DNA from: Corinectria fuckeliana
Lineage: Eukaryota > Ascomycota > Sordariomycetes > Hypocreales > Nectriaceae
Assembly: GCA_019137255.1 (NCBI GenBank)
Contig: WPDH01000026.1
Coordinates: forward strand, 240,989 to 304,988
Length of the DNA: 64,000 nucleotides
Reading direction: 5' to 3'
Positions within the stretch are counted from its first letter, which is position 1, and each line of letters begins with the position of its first letter. A program made the position numbers and the translations under genes. Below, one piece after another: positions 1 through 10,543 of the stretch. The notes under the pieces are model-generated. The model was given only the letters and a program-made list of their open reading frames with translations, was not told the origin of the DNA and did not search any database.

Positions 1-517
1 CGACAGACTCTTCTCTACAAGTTGGCCATGCATCTTGAATAGCATCACTGTGGCCCTTTACCCTATTCCCCTCTCCCTCCCTCCCCATTGCTTCATATTC
101 TCCCCTTGCGACTCTTTTGCTTCTTCTACTAGCTACCTCACATCTTCGCATCTTCGCATCCTTCCTTCTCCTCCTTCAGATCGCCTACTTCACCACTTGT
201 CTCTCCACTTCCCCAAACTCACTAGGTTCTCGCCACTCACCTCGTTTTATTTCTTGATTATACTCTCAGCTTCGCAAATCTCTCACCCGCTCTCGTCCTC
301 GGCAACTTTTCTCAATTGACAGCACTTACGCTCACTCAATACCTGCGTAACCTTATACTCTGCCAAGGAAGTTTCTTTGGAATTTTTCTTAGGGCATTTG
401 CCCAGCTCAAAGGGCCCCGCCCGCTTTCCAGACCACCGTGAAACACCACCACCGCTACCACTACAACGCACGTTCGCACGTTCGCACGCTTGCACGATAG
501 CCGCTGGCAAGGTCAGC
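1..517 (+). promoter_or_regulatory. 5' region of the Zn2Cys6 gene
   Basis: This stretch has long C/T-rich runs (about 60-110 and 160-240), typical of promoters and 5' leaders of filamentous ascomycete genes. It has no coding exon that can be joined to the gene starting at 518. The open frames seen here are low-complexity Ser/Pro/Leu reads of pyrimidine tracts. The transcription start cannot be fixed. Confidence 0.4.
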
Positions 518-2449
518 ATGGATCATGTCGTGGATACGGACTCTCAAAAACGAAAGCGTGACGCTGATGACCCTGGTGGTCAGCCAGGACGTCCCCAGCA
601 TGCGCGCACCCAACACCAGCCAGGTAGGTCCCGTACCATAAAAGCATCGCCATCATTTCACGTCATGTCGCCTTTGCTTTAGCCGTGTTCCGTCTGTAGC
701 ATGTGGCAGGATCGAACTCATGATCATCTGTTCGGTCGTCTATTTGCGCCTCTGTCTATTATCTCTGCATTTCCCTCCAGGCCTACCACGTATGGCGCTT
801 GCAAATATTAGTACATGCGTCGTCATTCTGCGCAACCCCACGCGCTCGTTCTTGGTACTTCGTTTTCAAACTTATAGCTTAACGGGGTTTTTTTTTTGGT
901 GATCCTCGAAGATATGCTAACTCGAAATCAAGGCGCACCTGGCTTCGTCCACTATCTACCGAGGTCGAACCCCTCGCATCTAAGTCTCATTCAGGGTGAC
1001 AGCGACACTTTTGCTGATATCATCGGCCTCATTGGCGAGTACGAAAGTACGCCCCCAATGACCCCTAATTTCGTCTCGCCGACAGGCTAATCAACGATCC
1101 TAGACGTTGTAGACAAACATGAGAGTCTCGCTGCAAGCCTGGGAGCCAGGCTAACGGGCCCACGAATTCTCAGGGGTATCGAGAAGTTCTTTGACGGGCC
1201 TCTCAAGACTACGTCTCTCCAGCCCTTCTCTAACCCCATCAGCTGGCTCGACGTTGTCAGCTACGCCCGTTCCAACCCCAAGGAGTTTTCCGTGACCCCC
1301 ATGCCCGACGGCTCGCGCTGGTGTCAATTCATACTCAATGGGGTACAGGTCGAGATCACCGAAGATGACTGGCGCCTAGTCTGGTCTGGCGCCCTAGACC
1401 GCTTCCAGCTGGACCAACCTCTTGAGGAAGACGAGGCGGCGGAGCTGGCGACGTTAGATATCCTCGAGCAGAGGACCTCGATTCTCTACAAGAAGGCCGA
1501 TGAAGTAGCGGCAAGGGCACGCATACTCAACCACAGACTCGGTCAGCGCAAACAGGACATCCGGCGTCGTCGCAACGCGCAAGATGGGTCTAGATTTCAA
1601 CCCATGAACCATACTTCCCGAAACGCCAATTTTTACCCATCATACGACCTCCACGCGGACCTCCTCCAGCAGTTCGTCGCAACTTCAGCATCCCCGCCAC
1701 CGTCCCGGGCCAATTCTGCGGCTGGAATATCGTTGGTCGGCGTGGGCCCACGGTCGCCATCTCACAGCGCTTCCCATGCTTATGGTCCTCCGAGCTCCAG
1801 TAGTCGATTTGGGACTGGAAATTCTACGGAGGCGATAAGTCAACCGATTGCGGAGAGTCGAGCGGAGGCCTTTCGGTCAATCATCACGCAAAGGACAGAC
1901 CAGCTAGGAAAGGGGGGAGTGATCATCCCACCATGTGACCGGTGTCGGCGACTTAAAGTCCAATGTGTGAAATATTTAACAGCATGTGTTGGATGTACCA
2001 GGAAGCATGCCAAGTGCAGCTGGAAGACGGTCACGGAGGACGAGATGGGACGGCTCAAGCAGGAGACGAGCGTGAAGGGTGGTGATTCTGGAGAAGGGGA
2101 AGGAGACTGCGGATCGGACGCCTCTGAGACAAGGGAAGCCCAGGCCAGCTCGGGCGATAGGACAGAAGGCACAGCAACAGGATCGACGGTAAAATATGAT
2201 GGTTCTCGGCCGCCCAGTCGAGACGAGACCCGTTTAGCAACATTCGAGCCACATACTTCTATATGGATGAACAGATCCTACCTGAGTGCCGAGAGTCACC
2301 AACCAGGTCTAGGTCTGGGCCCCGCTGTTGAAGCAGAAGCCGTGGATAGGGCATCTGAAGTCCCCCAACCAGGGCACAGCACGGATTTGGTGGCGGCGGT
2401 GATTGCGCCTCGGAGCAGCGATGGCTCAGTGAATGCGTCGCCTAGCTAG
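518..2449 (+). CDS. Zn2Cys6 (GAL4-type) zinc-cluster protein, probable transcription regulator
   Basis: Three exons, 518-623, 933-1046 and 1104-2449, give 521 residues. The donors (CAG|GTAGGT, GAAA|GTACGC) and acceptors (CTAAC..CAAG, CTAATC..CTAG) keep frame. The zinc cluster is C-x2-C-x6-C-x6-C-x2-C-x6-C at about residues 351-378, starting CDRCRRLKVQC. This spacing is the fungal binuclear cluster that binds DNA as Zn2Cys6. It lies in the C-terminal half, whereas most family members carry it near the N terminus. Ahead of it are a conserved-looking region (about residues 75-190, with a WCQFILNGVQVEITEDDW stretch) and a basic, possibly helical segment (about 195-230). After it comes an acidic, Ser/Gly-rich tail. 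I see no fungal-specific transcription factor middle domain. The start at 518 is the first ATG giving a frame that splices cleanly. Target genes cannot be inferred. Confidence 0.8.
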
Positions 2450-3092
2450 GACTGGGCGGATCCACTGACATGGTATGAGCCGGTAGATTCAAAGGTATGG
2501 ACGGGAGATGAGGACAAGTGATTGTTGAGCGGAGCAACTATGAAATAAATGACGATTATAGGTACGTGAATGAAGTATGTTATATCTAGTCAGCTCAAGT
2601 CGACCGAGCATGGTGGGAAGTGAAGTCGGATTTGATCCGTAATTGATGAATGTCTGAATCTCCGAGACCCGGGCGGGACGCTGGACGGGCCGGGACCCAC
2701 TCGGGACGGATGACCACTGGAGTGGCTCTCGTCCAGTCGCAATCCCTTTAGCTCGCGGGGACGGAAGAAAAAAAAGTCGGCCTTATTTTTCCAAGCCGCC
2801 TAAAGCCAAGGAGAGCAATGGCAACAGCTCCTACTTCCCGCATCGGCGCCAAACTAATCACGGCCTTAATAATCATCTTCTTCTTTCCTCCAGCTCGTGT
2901 TCTCTCCTTCTTACGGCTCCCCATTCAACCCTTCAGCACTGCTATGTGTTAGCAGAAGTAGAGAATTTCCGTCTCGTCTCCACCTGACCCTCTCTCCGTC
3001 AGCCGGCCATCCCGCGGTGCGCAAGTCGATGACCCCCAAGACCACAACGAAGAATCAATACCAATCGAGACGAAATCGACCCGAACTGAGCC
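2450..3092. other. Intergenic region, 3' of the zinc-cluster gene and 5' of the carrier gene
   Basis: The two flanking genes are in tandem on the plus strand. I see no additional coding exon. A C/T-rich tract around 2870-3000 directly precedes the carrier start and is probably its leader. ORFs overlapping this interval are shadows. Confidence 0.4.
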
Positions 3093-4406
3093 ATGACAGC
3101 TGGCTCCCAGATGACGATCTCCCAATCTACGGCCTTGGTCTCTGGCCGCGACGAACGACCATTCCACCACTCAACGACGCCCAGAGACCACGCTGCCTTG
3201 ATGCAATCGCGGGAGACGGGCGATGTCATCCCCGACGATACTATGGACGATGGCAGTGTCAAGGCCTTGCCATTTGCTAAGTCATGGGTGCACCTTGTCG
3301 CCGGCGCGTACGTCCTCCCCCATTGCGCTGTACAATTGCTTTGCTGCAAGCAACGACTCTACTGACACATATCGCCACTCTAGAGTCGGTGGCATGACGG
3401 CCGCAACCCTGACCGCACCCCTCGACGTCCTCAAGACACGACTCCAGTCCGACTTCTACCAGGCCCAGGTCCGGGCCACGCGCGAGGCCCAGATGCAAGC
3501 CCTCGGCCGCCTCAATCCCGCTCGCGCCGCCCTCTACCACCTCAACGACACGCTCCAGATCCTCGGCTCCGTCTACAAGACCGAGGGCTGGCGCGCCCTT
3601 TTCAAGGGCCTCGGCCCCAACCTCGTCGGCGTCATCCCCGCCCGCAGCATCAATTTCTACGTCTACGGCAACGGCAAGCGCATCATCTCGCAGTACGCAA
3701 ACCAGGGCCGCGAAGCCCCCTGGGTCCACCTCACCGCGGGCGTCGCCGCGGGCGTCGTCACCTCCACCGTCACCAACCCCATCTGGATGATCAAGACCCG
3801 TCTCCAGCTCGACAAGAATGTCTCGGAGCGCAGCGGCGGCGCCAAGCTGCGCCAGTACCGCAACAGCTACGACTGCGCACGCCAGATCCTGCGCGACGAG
3901 GGACCCCGCAGCCTCTACCGCGGCATGAGCGCCAGCTACCTCGGCGTCGTCGAGTCCACTATGCACTGGATGCTGTACGAGCAGCTCAAGGCGTCTCTCG
4001 CCCGTCGGGAGGCCGAGATTGTGCGCAGCGGGCGGGACAAGACGTGGTGGGATAAGACGGTTGACTGGACGGGCAAGGTCGGCGCTGCCGGAAGTGCCAA
4101 GCTGGTCGCTGCGGTTATCGCCTATCCCCACGAAGTACTATATTTCCAAGCCCTCACTATCTCCCTGGCAGCATGCTGACTCTAGAATAACAGGTCGCCC
4201 GAACGCGACTACGGCAGGCTCCCGTTGACGGCGGCTTCCCCAAATACACCGGCCTGGTACAATGCTTCAAGCTCGTCTGGGTCGAGGAGGGTATAATGGG
4301 TCTCTACGGCGGCTTGACGCCCCATCTCATGCGCACCGTGCCCAGCGCCGCCATTATGTTCGGCATGTACGAGGGCATCCTCCGCCTCTTCAACACGCCC
4401 GCCTAG
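3093..4406 (+). CDS. RIM2: Mitochondrial carrier, Rim2-type pyrimidine nucleotide transporter
   Basis: Exons 3093-3307, 3384-4134 and 4194-4406 give 392 residues. It is an inner-membrane solute carrier of the SLC25 family with three repeats. The signature P-x-[DE]-x-x-[KR]-x-[KR] is seen as PLDVLKTR (from residue 84), PIWMIKTR (from about 204) and PHEVARTR (from about 320). Trp in place of the acidic residue in the second repeat is usual for the Rim2/PNC group, as is the long first loop between helices 1 and 2 (about residues 92-135). In yeast Rim2 exchanges pyrimidine (deoxy)nucleotides across the inner membrane and supports mitochondrial DNA and RNA synthesis; I transfer this by family resemblance. 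The N-terminal 60 residues are polar with no clear presequence, as is normal for carriers. The third repeat is encoded by the last exon and is complete. Confidence 0.9.
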
Positions 4407-5458
4407 ATGCGAAAAAAGGAATAGAAGGGGGCCTTTGCTCTTGACTCATCAACTTGTAACACCACCAACACCACTTCAACCCCGAAAGTCGACCAGGGCT
4501 GGAAAGGGGAAGAAAGAGTTATTCCGCTCTTGGGTCGCCGGGATCTCTGGATAGAACACCGGTGATCCCTATGTACACTACCATCATACCTCCCCTGGGT
4601 CCTGGGCGCACAGGGGATCACACACACAAAAAACTTCAAAGAGGGGAGGGGGACAAAAGTTCAGGCGTCTCGATATCGCGGCGTTTAGCTGAGGATTTAG
4701 AGACGGAAGGACACCAAAGACGCAACGCTCTCATCACATCACCTTTATGTACAATTCCTGGAAGGGGGCGCATTTTTGCATCTGCATTCTTCCGTATGGA
4801 CACTCATCGCTTACATGTTTTTAATGTACCACCACCATGTCCGAGTGTATAGGAACATAGAGCTTGCAAACCCCGCCGAAGGTTTGCTAATTATGGGTGG
4901 TGTCAACTTGACGCTGAAATGAACATACACGAGCCATGCGCTTACGTTTAGAGTGCCTTTCCGTTCTGGTTTGTTCTCTGAGTGAATGGCAACGTTCCTG
5001 GACCAGGAATGTCGAGAAGTGCAGCAAGATACAAGAAAATAAGGCAGTCCAACAAACGCCCCCCCTCCCTCCAGGATTGAAAGCAGCGGTCATGCTACTA
5101 GCAAAAATGTACTATAACCAACAAACAGAAATCAATGAGACAGAAGCCAATGAGGGCTAGCTTAAGCAAAGGACCGACGAGGTTCGCCCACGAGCGGCCC
5201 GAGGTGAAAGTGAAGATCGAGAAAGGAGTGTCCCTCCGGCGTATCGTCTCTTCGTCCTTCGTCGCCCTAGCTGTTTGGATTCCCCATCCTCTGGGGGTTT
5301 GATCATGCGGTGGTGCGGAGATACTCAAGGGGAGTGTCTCGTTGACTGTGTGGTTGCTGTCGCTTGCGAAGCTTCCGAGGGGTTCGGGAGGCCGAAGAAG
5401 TAGAAGGTGACGGATGATATGAGGACGTGGTGGTGAAGGACCATATTAGGCGATGGGG
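4407..5458. other. Convergent 3' intergenic region
   Basis: It lies between the 3' ends of the carrier gene (+) and the sorting nexin gene (-). I see no convincing coding exon, RNA gene or repeat. Both 3' untranslated regions must lie here. Confidence 0.4.
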
Positions 5459-6221
5459 TCACCATGCGTTGCGGTCCCAGTTGGGATCTGGAGGTGTCAG
5501 TCAGTCAGTTGGATATTCCCAATACGTCACAATGCACAATGGCGACGTCTCGGCAAATTGCGCGATATCAAACACGAGAGGAGGGAAATGGTGCATTACT
5601 TACCCTGGACAAAGGCGGCCAGGACTTTGCTCCCCGTCTGCAACAACGGATGGCCGACGACAATCTTGAGGAACTTCTCTAGCCCCGCGCGCCGACCTTC
5701 GATGACATCGTCGCTGAAGCGGTTGGTAAAGACCTTGCCAGGGAGCGGGGGGATGGTGACGCGGGCGCTCTCGCGCTCGAGGATGTCGCGGAAGTACTCA
5801 AAGTCGGAGTAGCGGCGGCGAACGCTGCTCTGGCGCAGCTTGAAGGCGGGAATGTTGGTGCGGCACATGATCTCGTAGTCGGTGTACATGTGGCGGCCCA
5901 TGCCGTGGGTTCGCGGGTTGCGGACCTGGAGAGAGCGGCGGGTTAGCTGACCATGATGAGGTTGGTCGCGATGTGTGCGGTCCATCGTTGCGACACTATT
6001 TTGCGTAGCTCGCGAGGGACACGGCGGCGTAGAGCAGCACGGATGGCGAGGAGGAAGCTTACCTCAATCTCGAGAAAGTTCTCGGGAGGCCCGTAGATCT
6101 CGTCGAAGCTCTGCTGGCGGGTGTCGGGCATGGACTGGAGGATGGGCCGGTGGAACAGGCCCTTGGGAGACTCGGGGGACTCATTGCCGGCGCTGTGGCC
6201 GGGGTCCTGTTCGGAAGCCAT
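5459..6221 (-). CDS. SNX3: Sorting nexin Snx3/Grd19 (PX-domain, retromer-linked)
   Basis: Three exons on the minus strand (6221-6063, 5925-5604, 5487-5459) give 169 residues. The last exon is only 29 nt; it completes the conserved fungal end FVQDPNWDRNAW, which strongly supports the splice choice. The PX domain fills most of the protein: ENFLEIEVRNPRTHG starts it, RRRYSDFEYFRDIL carries the Arg-Arg-Tyr pair that contacts phosphatidylinositol 3-phosphate, and PPLPGK with the following RAGLEKFL helix completes the pocket. Snx3/Grd19 sits on early endosomes, binds PI3P and retromer, and returns Golgi membrane proteins from the prevacuolar compartment. The length is close to the family norm (about 140-170). 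The frame stays open for 104 codons upstream to an ATG at 6533; I take 6221 as the start because homologous proteins begin near it. Confidence 0.93.
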
Positions 6222-7348
6222 GATGGCGGTGCTGCAGGGGGACGCTTTGATTTGATAGAGGCCGGAGGTTCGCGCCAGGGGGTCTATGTATGCGCCTGCG
6301 CCGGTAAGAGGGGAAGCTACTGACGGTGTTGGTGATGTGTGTGGCTGGTGGGTTTTGTCGTGCGCCGAGAGGGAATGGGAAGATGTGGACTTGGAGAGGT
6401 TCGCCCGATGACAGAGCGCCCGGCGGAGACCTGGCGGGGAGGGACTCTTTTCTTGCGAGGAAGGCGGGGACGGACGGGATAAGCTAGGCTGGGTGACACC
6501 TGCCGTCATCGCTTGGAATGTCTTTACATTCACTCACTACTAAGTAGACTCTACTTACACGGTCAATTTGACTTCATTGCTTGCAATTGCTAACGTACAA
6601 AGCCTTCAAGTCCATTCAGATAAAGGCCATATCGGCATGAACCATACATTACTTCAGTAACTTACGAATGCTTCCACAGGTGAAGGAGCAGACAAGGATG
6701 CACATTTTGTCACAACGTACCTCGGATTTCCACTGTTGTCCCGCGGTTGCATTCTCCACGCCCCTCCCCCCACGAGACAAACGACATGCCGCACAGTGAG
6801 TGAGTGAATGAGTAGATAAGTAAGTAGTGATGCGTCGTAGTGTACATATTATATTAACACGTTGCTCACTCTTACTCGTCCCGCTCCCTAAAGGAGGTGG
6901 TGTCTAATACCTCGATATCAATATCAGCAGACATCTCTCAGCTAGCCAAAATAGATGTACCTCCCCTCGCGTGACAACGCTGTGAGGGTGTTTCCGCCTT
7001 CTCTGCCTCCTCTTCGGTCAGGGCAAACAGTTTCCTTCTTCTCATCGCTTCCATGCCGGCCTCTTTGAGGAGGATTCGAGCTGAAACAGGACACATGAGC
7101 CCCCGAAATCACGGAAACCAAACGCCAGATGTGCCTCACCTTGGGCCTTGCCTATCAACGCCAAACAAATTTCTCATGTACTCAGGACTTGCCGCTCCTC
7201 GGAGGGATTTTTAAGATGCTCATCCCTTGAAAGCCACCGCAGTGGCTGCTTCCAGCGCAATGAGATCTATGTCTTCTTGCACTGGATATCCATCAACGAG
7301 TCGTCATTTCGTAGATTCAACACCATCGCCAGGTCAGGCGATGAGCTC
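6222..7348. other. Intergenic region upstream of the SNX3 gene
   Basis: It holds the promoter and leader of the sorting nexin gene and the 3' region of the SF3a gene, both on the minus strand. The first 312 bases form an in-frame, Ser/Pro-rich extension of the sorting nexin frame. The rest shows no coding sequence I can support. Short AT-rich, TA-containing patches around 6780-6870 have no clear feature. Confidence 0.4.
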
Positions 7349-9014
7349 TCACTTCTTGTCGGCAAACTTCTGGTGAATAGCGCGGATCTGCTCTTCGACG
7401 TTGACGTTCTGCATATGGTTGAGCTGAGCCTGCGCCTTGCCGTCCGGGTTGCCATCGAAACTATGGATGGCGGCCTTCTTCCTACGGGCTAACTCATCCT
7501 CGGATAGGGCCTGGCCGGTGACTGGGTCGAAGACGTCGCTTCGCTGGCTGGCGAGGCGCTTGAGGTTATTGGCCACATCGACGTGAGACAGGGTTGAGGC
7601 GGAGTAGCGCGAGTCCGCCTTGGCTTTTTGTTCCTTCCAGCTCGGGTCCAGGAGTTCGACTAGTTGAGGGTTGTTAGCCTTTCTGTTTGCGTAGTTGATC
7701 GAGGGATTGTCTAGACTTACTTCGCATGTGGGCTTCGAGCTCGTTCATGGGGATCTGCTGCTTGCAGTTGGGACACAATGCCATCTGGGCGCCCTGCCTG
7801 TTAGCGGCCTTCTGTGCCGCACGGGGCACGTAGTTTTCCTTGATCTTCATCGGAGCGGCACCGCCACGAGCTTCGGTGTGGGCCTGCTGCTTTCGGGCCT
7901 GGGCCTCTGCACGCTCTTGGATACGACGGTCCTCTTCTTCCTCCTGGGCGGACCGGTGTGGTTGCTGAGGGCCGGATGCATAGGGTCCTGAAGGCGGAGG
8001 CATCTGGGGCTGGTAGGCTGGCTGTTGGGGGGCGAATCCCGGGTGAACGGGGAGGGGATATGAGGGTTGCGCAACGGCAGGGGAGGCATTGTAAATGGTC
8101 TCCTCGCCAGGCATGGCCTCTTCGATCCGCAGGTTAGAGCTTATAGACGCGTTGTTCCGGTCCTCAAGGGAGGCGTACTGCAGCTCGGACAGGTTGGTCG
8201 GGGGTGGCAAGTTGGTCTGCTCGTCAGCATCGTTGAAAGTGATGGTCTCGACAACGACAAAGTCGCCCCAGTCGATCTGAGCGAAATCTGCCTTTTCTTT
8301 CTCCTCCTCCTCTTCCTTCTTCTGTCGCTCGGACTCCTGGAATTTGGCGTACTCGGCTCGCTGCTTAGCACGATTTAGGACGAGGAACTTGTCATTGATG
8401 TTTGTCTCCAAGCCCTTCATACGCTCCTCCTGAATTTTTCCACCCTCGCCTCCGAGGCCGCTCGCCCTCAAGAGTGTTGTATACTGGTCGACGATGTGCT
8501 GAAAGAAGTTGTGGAAGGTATGGTTGGGGATGAGGAACTGGAACTGCGGGTTTCCAGCCTCGCGTTGGGCCAGTTGGGTCATGAACTGGCGGCCATTCTT
8601 GGCAACGAAGAGGGCGGCTAGGCGGATGACGTCCAGGTCCTTCTGGTTTATTCGGGGCATGCGCGCAGAGAACTCGAAGTCCGGGGGCTTGGGGGGGCCT
8701 TGGGGCTTTTCCGGCGCGGCGACCTCGTCGGCGCGTCCGGTGGCGATGGCGGTGCCACGGCCGGCCTTGACCTCGTTAAGACGCCATTGATAGAAGGGGT
8801 GATAGGCGTCGGTGGGGTTGAGAAAGCTGAATTTTTGGTTCTGACTCTCCTTGTCGCGGATGCGGTCCTCGAAGACGTTGCCGTTGCGCGCGACGTAGCC
8901 GGCCGTTTTCTCGAGGACGTTGCGGATCTCGCGCGGGGGGAGGACGACGCCAGCGGGAGGCTTCATCTCGTCTAGAATGGCGGCGGCATCGCCGTTTGTT
9001 GCAACAGCTGCCAT
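7349..9014 (-). CDS. SF3A1: Splicing factor SF3a subunit 1 (SF3a120/Prp21), two SURP domains
   Basis: Two exons, 9014-7721 and 7659-7349, give 534 residues; the 61-bp intron has GTAAGT, GCTAACAA and CTAG signals. Two SURP/SWAP modules are visible, about residues 30-79 (FSFLNPTDAYHPFYQWRL) and 130-178 (FQFLIPNHTFHNFFQHIV). They are followed by a charged coiled segment rich in Lys/Glu (about 215-255), a Pro/Gln linker, and a C2H2-like CPNC..LEAHM motif near residue 415. SF3a1 with SF3a2 and SF3a3 forms the U2 snRNP SF3a complex, which is needed for prespliceosome assembly; SURP2 binds SF3a3. The animal C-terminal ubiquitin-like domain is absent, as in other fungi. The start at 9014 lies in an ACCATGG context. 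Confidence 0.93.
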
Positions 9015-10543
9015 GGTTGACACGGTCGGTCTGGCTTCTCGTTCTCGTCGCGAAGGGTTTGGCGAAGGGTGCGCAGTGTGCGGCTAAGGAAATTTCGAGA
9101 TGCGTGTGGCTGGCGCGAAGCTCTGACGGAGAAAACGTTGATCCGGGTCGAGTGTGAAAGCTTCAAGCAGCATCAGCCACCTAGCCCCGCGACGACGATC
9201 AAGTGAGACGTGGCTCGACCAGAGAAACATGTCGATCATGATACTCGAAATCCCTGTAAGTGTTTGGCTTATTCTATCTTTGACACAATGCAACCCTACG
9301 AGCATGCGAGTAAGCCCAAATGCTAGTTATACCAGTCGCTGCGTACCTAACGCGATAGCTCCAGGGGATGCGATCGATGGATAGTCCGCACTTGCACGAA
9401 TGGAAAGTGTATCTCTACCTGGCGCCATTGGTCTGCAGGAACATTTCCTCTGGAAATAGGGGGATCTTTCTGTTGGTCGGCCTCGTAGTCTGGCCATTCA
9501 CATGCTAGACGTCTGCTACGTACTTCGTAGTGCAGCTGGTTTACGAAAAAGCCACCTCGCAGCAAAGATGACCCCTATTGCGGCTGAAGTAACACCGGCG
9601 AATGTACCTACGTACCTGCAGCGACTGGGCCCCTTGGTTTGCAACATCGCCTGTACGACAAACGCGGTGCCTTTAAATCTTAGAGTGTTGAAAGCGCCGT
9701 TTCGGCAGGAGAGCAGGTCTTTGAAGTAATTGGGGGATTTGGCAAGAAAAAAAGCCATCAAACGCGTCAATGAGCTGATTGTTTCGACGAGACACCACTC
9801 CTTGATAAGTTGCCGTCAGATCCTTTGCAGGGGTCAGGCCGCCGCAGTGCTCTTCCAGCGGAGGTTTAGCGGGCCTCGGAGGCTTTTTATAGGGCAGGCT
9901 GGAGGGGGCCTGGGGTGAGTTTTTGGGGTGCTGGGGCGGGCTGGGACGTGCTGAAACGAGCCCAAGGTCGGTTTAGCGGCTGAAGGGCAATCAGCCGAAA
10001 AGGCCACTGTAGCTACAATTTCTGGCTGGGAACAGGGAGTGGAGGCGCGGGTTGGTCGAGACCAAGTTACGAGAGGATCCCATCGCCAGTTCGCCCGTCG
10101 CACGCGCGTTGCATAATCCCCTGAGTGCTGACTTTCGACTTTCGACTTTCGACTTTTATTTCCTTTTCCTCCCTTCTCATCCTCCATCCGAGCTAATCTT
10201 CCTCTCTCGCCATCGCCTCTCCCGCCTATTCCGGAGGCCCTTGCTACGATTGACCCTTTCTCGGGTGTTCGCTGTCTTCTTCTTCTACCTTACTCTTCCC
10301 AACTCTTCTTTTTTTTCTTTCCTTTTCCCCTTCCTCAGCCACCCATGAGGATTCCTTAATCTCCTGGTCACTTTCCATTCGTGACTCTCCTTTTTGACAT
10401 CCTCCGATCGCCGATCCCCGAATCCCGATCGCTTCCTTTTCGCACCGCACCCCACGCGTCTGCGGCTCAAGAGACACGACCTCCTCCCCCTTAAACGAAC
10501 CGATCCCGAGTCGAGTCGAGCCACCCAGCTGTCCTCGTCCACC
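9015..10543. promoter_or_regulatory. Divergent promoter region between SF3A1 and PMT1
   Basis: The SF3a gene (-) and the mannosyltransferase gene (+) are transcribed away from this 1.5-kb interval. Just before the PMT1 start there are long C/T tracts (10150-10420) and a short tandem of GACTTTC at 10132-10156. An 84-codon minus-strand frame at 9516-9770 with one hydrophobic segment is not supported as a gene. Confidence 0.4.

Noticed and set aside
3277..4131. 284-codon minus-strand frame opposite the mitochondrial carrier
   Set aside because: It is the antisense shadow of a GC-rich, strongly codon-biased exon; the plus strand encodes a clear three-repeat carrier.
9516..9770. 84-codon minus-strand frame with one hydrophobic segment in the SF3A1-PMT1 interval
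   Set aside because: No similarity that I recognise, no conserved motif, and it lies in a divergent promoter region; other frames overlap it equally well.
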